Assembly (NCBI GenBank): GCA_003116995.1
Contig: BDSL01000146.1
Coordinates: forward strand, 124,001-188,000
From: Yamagishiella unicocca
Lineage: Eukaryota > Chlorophyta > Chlorophyceae > Chlamydomonadales > Volvocaceae
Length of the DNA: 64,000 nt
Direction of reading: 5' to 3'
This document shows, one piece after another, positions 59,620 to 64,000 of the stretch (within the stretch, counting starts at the first letter, position 1; each line of letters starts with the position of its first letter). The position numbers and the translations under genes were made by a program. The notes beneath the pieces were generated by a model. The model ran no database searches. It was not told where the DNA came from and was given only the letters and a program-made list of their open reading frames with translations.

Positions 59620-59885
59620 CACGGTTTGTCCGAACGCAGACGTCCGCAGCCACCAGCGTGGCCCTGATAACCTTTGGAACCAGCACAAATTCGAAGCTGC
59701 CGTTGGTTGGCATCGTCGTTGTGCCGAGAGCCAGGTCCTCGCGCAGCAGGTCCACTTGTTGGTATTCGAATGCCTTTCGCGCCATCCTACCGTCCGCCGA
59801 CTGCAGCACAGCAGCCTGCTGCTGTCGCCTCCACGAGAGCATCTAGTGGCCGTGTCCTTCCCAATCTTGCTGCAAGGTGCAGGCA
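59620..59885 (-). pseudogene. Decayed TDRD3-like OB-exon fragment, copy 1
   Basis: On the minus strand the frame reads DGRMARKAFEYQQVDLLRED, then LALGTTTMPTN and VPKVI, against DGKVTCKAVEYQRVDLLSED, LAPGTKVLLTN and NPKVIK in the TDRD3-like gene at 21.3-21.7 kb. The similarity continues into the intron side (VAAD). Several residues inside the OB motif are lost, so it is a relic of a genomic (not cDNA) duplication. Confidence 0.75.
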
Positions 59886-60289
59886 GCGCAGGAAGGTATG
59901 CAAAAGTATTCCTACGCTACCTTTCTACTTCTTCCACTAGCCAAGAGAAGGCAGGCGGGCATCGTGTTCTCGTTTGGTTGTGGTATTCAAGTTTTGGTGT
60001 AAACCAAGGTTGCCTGGTTTGTAAGCAATCCAAGATGCGCCAACTACAAGGCCGGTGGAAGCTCACGGCACGGCGAGAGAAGACTATATTGTTTAGGTAT
60101 TTAGCATATACTCAGACCAACATATCGCACTTAATTATTTTGTGCCGCATGCGCACTGGACGGTTAGACTTCCGATAATTACCCGGTGAACGACACAATC
60201 ATGAAGTTCCACGCCGCAGACTATCCAAGACGTCAAACCTCAAACTATCCAAGGCATAGATTCCCACGACGGATCAATATCTGCGTTGT

Positions 60290-60924
60290 AACGTGACAGC
60301 CGAGCAGCCGCACAGGCAGGTGCTGCAGGTGCGCATGTTGGCGGTCCAACCTGGTGGCGAACGAGGACCCGTGGGTCCACTTCGCGGCGCTGCTGCTGGC
60401 GCTGCTGGGCCTGGTGGAGGCGGTGGACGCGCGGCTGACGTCGGGGCTGCCCTCACCGGGCGGTGCCGGCGGGCGTCGGTGGCGGGCCGAGCTTCCCCAC
60501 ACTGGGTATCAGGAACGATGCCGGCGATGCCGTGGCGACGTCTTGGGCGCTATCGTTCTGGCTGCTTCGCGCGGTGGCAAACCCGTCGGCCAAACCAGCA
60601 GGGCGATGCAGACGGCCATGTGCGGCGCTGTTGATGGTACCGCTGTTGCCAGGAACTGGTTTCCGGGCCTTTGCTACGCCTTCACCGCAAGGCTGGGTGG
60701 GGCAGCGTGCAGCAGCCTGCCCCGGGTCAAGTACGTCCACTCCTTCAGTCTGTTCTGCAAGTTATTGCCGCCCGCGTCGTACGGCGGGTCGTACATCATG
60801 GCGCCGGTGCCCGCCGACGAGGTGTTGCGGCTGCTGGCCTCTCACCCCTCCCTGGCCCCCCTCCCTGCCCCCTCCCGCCGCCTCATCCTAGCGCAGGCTG
60901 CCCTCCCCAGTCATGTCGAGTAGC
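60290..60924 (+). pseudogene. Broken coding-like segment in array unit 2
   Basis: Frame pieces read VRMLAV and, after an 8-nt loss (relative to 56695-56702), NLVANEDPWVHFAALLLALL; then PRVKYVHSFSLFCKLLPPAS and MAPVPADEVLRLLASHPSLA ending at TAG 60921-60923. Unit 1 keeps the 8 nt but lacks about 366 bp in the middle. No unit has an intact version. Family not recognised. Confidence 0.4.
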
Positions 60925-61890
60925 GCCTCCGCCACCAGCCCCTTCTCCGTCACGGTGTTGGTGTGGCCCAGGAAGCCGCCCACGTCAGCGGCTGCTCTGC
61001 CGTACACTGCATCTTGGGCGTGGGGTTGCTCATTGAGAAGGTGATGGGGCGCTGCTGAGGGTCACCCGCTTGCCATCCCCCACCAACCCACCCGCTCCAC
61101 CACCTCCAAAAACAGCTGCCCGTCGTCCGACTCCTCCCTGCGGACGAAGCGCTTGACGTGCGGCCGGGTCGGGGCGGCGGCGGTGGCGGCAGCGGTGCCT
61201 CAATCCGTATGTAAGCAGCAGCAAGGCTGGCTGCCGTCTCTGTATCCGTCAGGGCCAACATGCCCATAACGCTTGCACATGTTCACGCAGTGGCACAGCC
61301 CCGCCGTGCACTCTGCACCGAACAATTCTCGACGAGTAGGAATGGGACTGCCCGTTCGTCCCTGGGCTGCTCAGTGTCCTCACAAATCTTACGTAACGAT
61401 GAATGTTCAAGCGGAAATGGCGTTGATAAACGCCGTCATCCTGTTGTGGAATCTGAATCCCCTGCTACCTTATTTCCATCTGGCGTTTGCCCAGTCGAAT
61501 CCTTGCAACTCACGGTCATCGTCACAACACACAGTGTATCGACAACGATGCTGCCCGTGGACCTGCCAGCTGCACGGTGGCTCTACGTAAGGACCGACTC
61601 ACGCGACAGCTGCAGTGTGTCCCACGTGCTGTTTCGGACCGCATAGCCCGTATTCGAATGCGCCTTGCAAAGCTGTCAAAACCGTTTGATGAGATACGCC
61701 ACGCGCTAGCGTGCCATGCCTAGCCTTCGCCTCACCTCATAGCTCCAGTAGCTGTGATCCAGTTGCTGCTCGCCGTCCCCAGCGTCCCTGCAACCTGTGG
61801 AATGTGCAAGGCCCATGGCAGCACTCTACAGCGACCGGCTCGCACACACTGCCTCCCAACGCGCCGCGGCCCCCTGTTCCTTCCCACCAG

Positions 61891-62216
61891 GGCTACAGCA
61901 TAGCGCAGCTACTCAAAGCGAGTGACCTTGCGGATCGCACCATGGATGGCGTACGCATCCGCCAAGAGATGGACCTGTAAGGAGGTTGCGGCGGTTGGGT
62001 TGTTACTTTGTGGTGATATGGATTTGGAGAGGGTGGGCGAAATGGCGATGAGGCGGAGACATAGGCAGGGTGTGGACACAAGACCACCCGGGGCTCCCTC
62101 CCGAACGGTTCCTCAGCACCAACTATTCCTCCATCCGCACCATGACCACCTTCCTAGACCTGTTCTCCGACACCACCACCACCCACGGCAGTACCGGCAC
62201 CCACAACCTCGCCTAG
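61891..62216 (+). CDS. Array gene tail, copy 2 (intact last exons)
   Basis: Exons 61891-61976 and 62069-62216 (stop TAG 62214-62216) join at phase 2 to 77 residues ending TTTTHGSTGTHNLA. Donor GTAAGG and acceptor TAGGCAG are good. The text is DGVRIRQEMDLVWTQDHPGL, PPERFLSTNYSSIRTMTTFL. Gln replaces Leu of copy 1 in VWT(L/Q)DHPG. No family recognised; whether upstream exons exist is unknown, so it may be an inactive duplicate. Confidence 0.5.
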
Positions 62217-62694
62217 GGCCCCGGTGGCCACCGCCTCAACGGGACTCCAACTCCGGCGCAGCACTGCCCGGCCGGACCTGCGCCGCAACTCTGAGCTTGG
62301 ATCCAAACATGCCCTGGATCCGCGCAATATCGCACATGAATCCGTCCGAAATGGAGGCCCGTGCAGAAAGCAGACGCCACCGCCCAAAGCAGCGCCCCCT
62401 GGCCCTGCTCCACACTAACAACTGTGATCCTTCGCAGGGCAAGCGGGCACGTTAAGCGCAAGGGTTCCCACTCCAGGGGTGTTCTACGACACATGCCGCA
62501 CCCGAGTACCCTCGCCGCGAAAGCCTCTGCATGGCAGCCCCACACCCGCGTCACATCCGGCGATACGCGGCTCCTCCAGCATGTCAACCCCGACGCCCCC
62601 TCCCTTCCGCACCCGCCCCCCCCCCCAGTCGTGTGTGCACACAATGTGCGCGTTGGACTGAAGCGACTGCGATGAGGCCATCGAAGAGTTGCAT

Positions 62695-62804
62695 GACGAG
62701 GTGGCCGAGCGGTTTCAGGCGCTAGTTTCAGGACTACCTGGTGCAGTATCAGGAAGGAAACCTACTAGTCCGTAAGGGCGCGGATTCAAATCCCGTCCTC
62801 GTCA
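62695..62804 (+). tRNA. tRNA-Leu (CAG) with 30-nt intron, copy 2
   Basis: Same as the copy at 59253-59362, at offset 3442, with intron 62733-62762. It carries the same T-stem A-C mismatch, so the change predates the tandem duplication. Confidence 0.8.
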
Positions 62805-63061
62805 GCTGAGGAGAGGGCTTTCGGCATGCCTGAGGCGTCGAGCGGCCCAACCATGGGCCCGAAGGTGCTGCCCACGGCCGGGCTCAGAAGGGGATGGAGA
62901 TGAGGCACACCTGGCAGCAAGTTCGGCAATTCAGGCAGCTTCGAAATGTAAGAGTAGGGGAGTACTGTGGGATACAGGGTACAAGGGTGACAGGGCACGG
63001 CGAATCGCAGCAGGCCCGCAACGTGCAGCCATGAAGCGCGCTGGGCTGGGGATTCTGGAAG

Positions 63062-63327
63062 CACGGTTTGTCCGAACGCAGACGTCCGCAGCCACCAGCG
63101 TGGCCCTGATAACCTTTGGAACCAGCACAAATTCGAAGCTGCCGTTGGTTGGCATCGTCGTTGTGCCGAGAGCCAGGTCCTCGCGCAGCAGGTCCACTTG
63201 TTGGTATTCGAATGCCTTTCGCGCCATCCTACCGTCCGCCGACTGCAGCACAGCAGCCTGCTGCTGTCGCCTCCACGAGAGCATCTAGTGGCCGTGTCCT
63301 TCCCAATCTTGCTGCAAGGTGCAGGCA
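63062..63327 (-). pseudogene. Decayed TDRD3-like OB-exon fragment, copy 2
   Basis: Identical by eye to the fragment at 59620-59885, offset 3442; same lost positions. Confidence 0.72.
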
Positions 63328-63610
63328 GCGCAGGAAGGTATGCAAAAGTATTCCTACGCTACCTTTCTACTTCTTCCACTAGCCAAGAGAAGGCAGGCGG
63401 GCATCGTGTTCTCGTTTGGTTGTGGTATTCAAGTTTTGGTGTAAACCAAGGTTGCCTGGTTTGTAAGCAATCCAAGATGCGCCAACTACAAGGCCGGTGG
63501 AAGCTCACGGCACGGCGAGAGAAGACTATATTGTTTAGGTATTTAGCATATACTCAGACCAACATATCGCACTTAATTATTTTGTGCCGCATGCGCACTG
63601 GACGGTTAGA

Positions 63611-64000
63611 CTTCCGATAATTACCCGGTGAACGAACAATCATGAAGTTCCACGCCGCAGACTATCCAGACGTCAAACCTCAACTATCCAAGGCATAGAT
63701 TCCCACGACGGATCAATATCTGCGTTGTAACGTGACAGCCGAGCAGCCGCACAGGCAGGTGCTGCAGGTGCGCATGTTGGCGGTCCAACCTGGTGGCGAA
63801 CGAGGACCCGTGGGTCCACTTCGCGGCGCTGCTGCTGGCGCTGCTGGGCCTGGTGGAGGCGGTGGACGCGCGGCTGACGTCGGGGCTGCCCTCACCGGGC
63901 GGTGCCGGCGGGCGTCGGTGGCGGGCCGAGCTTTCCCCACACTGGGTATCAGGAACGATGCCGGCGATGCCGTGGCGACGTCTTGGGCGCTATCGTTCTG
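63611..64000. repeat. Tandem array unit 3 (partial, runs off the window)
   Basis: Near-identical to the start of unit 2, including the 8-nt loss in the VRMLAV segment, with a few single-base deletions at 63640-63690 and one inserted T near 63932. Confidence 0.9.

Larger units (their letters stand above)
56528..60168. repeat. Tandem array unit 1 (with SINE insertion)
   Basis: First copy of the array. It begins at CTTCCGGTAATTACCCGGTG and is more divergent than units 2 and 3 at its start. Relative to unit 2 it lacks about 366 bp near 56790 and carries an extra 565 bp (SINE plus target duplication). Confidence 0.88.
60169..63610. repeat. Tandem array unit 2 (3442 bp, no SINE)
   Basis: Starts at CTTCCGATAATTACCCGGTG and ends where the same word begins unit 3 at 63611. 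Matches unit 1 at a constant offset of 4007 before the SINE and 3442 after it. Confidence 0.92.

Overview
This window is eukaryotic nuclear DNA from a green alga, most likely a volvocine (Chlamydomonas/Volvox-type) species. The reasons are: short exons split by introns with GTGAGT/GTGCGT donors and pyrimidine-CAG acceptors; very GC-rich coding regions with Ala/Gly/Pro/Gln low-complexity inserts; TGTAA-type poly(A) signals; a Ser-Pro-Pro-rich fragment; tRNA-derived SINEs with (TAA)n tails; and many intronic minisatellites. There are no operons, prokaryotic ribosome sites or CRISPR arrays. All gene models below were assembled by eye from reading frame, splice consensus and exon phase, so exon edges are inferences.

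Layout. (1) 1-11.8 kb, plus strand: the 3' part of an ankyrin-repeat gene in which each ankyrin repeat is its own phase-0 exon. Its introns hold a 2.6-kb element with identical 133-bp terminal direct repeats and a full-length SINE. (2) 11.8-15.4 kb: intergenic, with a 5'-truncated SINE and a second dispersed repeat. (3) 15.4-21.8 kb, minus strand: a seven-exon TDRD3-like gene (N-terminal OB-fold, long RGG C-terminus, no Tudor domain visible) that I could join in phase to 821 aa. (4) 22.6 to about 29.9 kb, minus strand: a large Ala-rich, probably helical protein; seven exons join in phase to 1160 aa, and the 5' end is unresolved. (5) 30.4-32.2 kb, plus: a TrmJ-like SPOUT RNA 2'-O-methyltransferase. 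(6) 33.1-35.3 kb, plus: a secreted transglutaminase-like protein of 352 aa in three exons. (7) 38.1-45.3 kb, plus: a SET-domain (SMYD-like) protein with a Cys-rich post-SET region and a very long low-complexity part. (8) 45.3-56.5 kb: repeat-rich, with one two-exon gene fragment (47.6-48.0 kb), a TIR element, tandem repeats near 49-51 kb, a duplicated block, a Ser-Pro-Pro-rich fragment and a truncated SINE. (9) 56.5-64 kb: a tandem array with a unit of about 3.44 kb. Each unit carries an intron-containing tRNA-Leu(CAG), a two-exon gene tail and a decayed fragment of the TDRD3 OB exon. One unit has a SINE inserted in the last exon, and the sister unit keeps the empty site.

The genes do not form a pathway. 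TDRD3, TrmJ and SET proteins are general RNA and chromatin factors, and the ankyrin and transglutaminase-like genes are accessory-type. The most unusual material is the one-repeat-per-exon ankyrin gene, the direct-repeat element encoding a protein with a PCIF1-like FASPLN motif, and the array with its dated SINE insertion.
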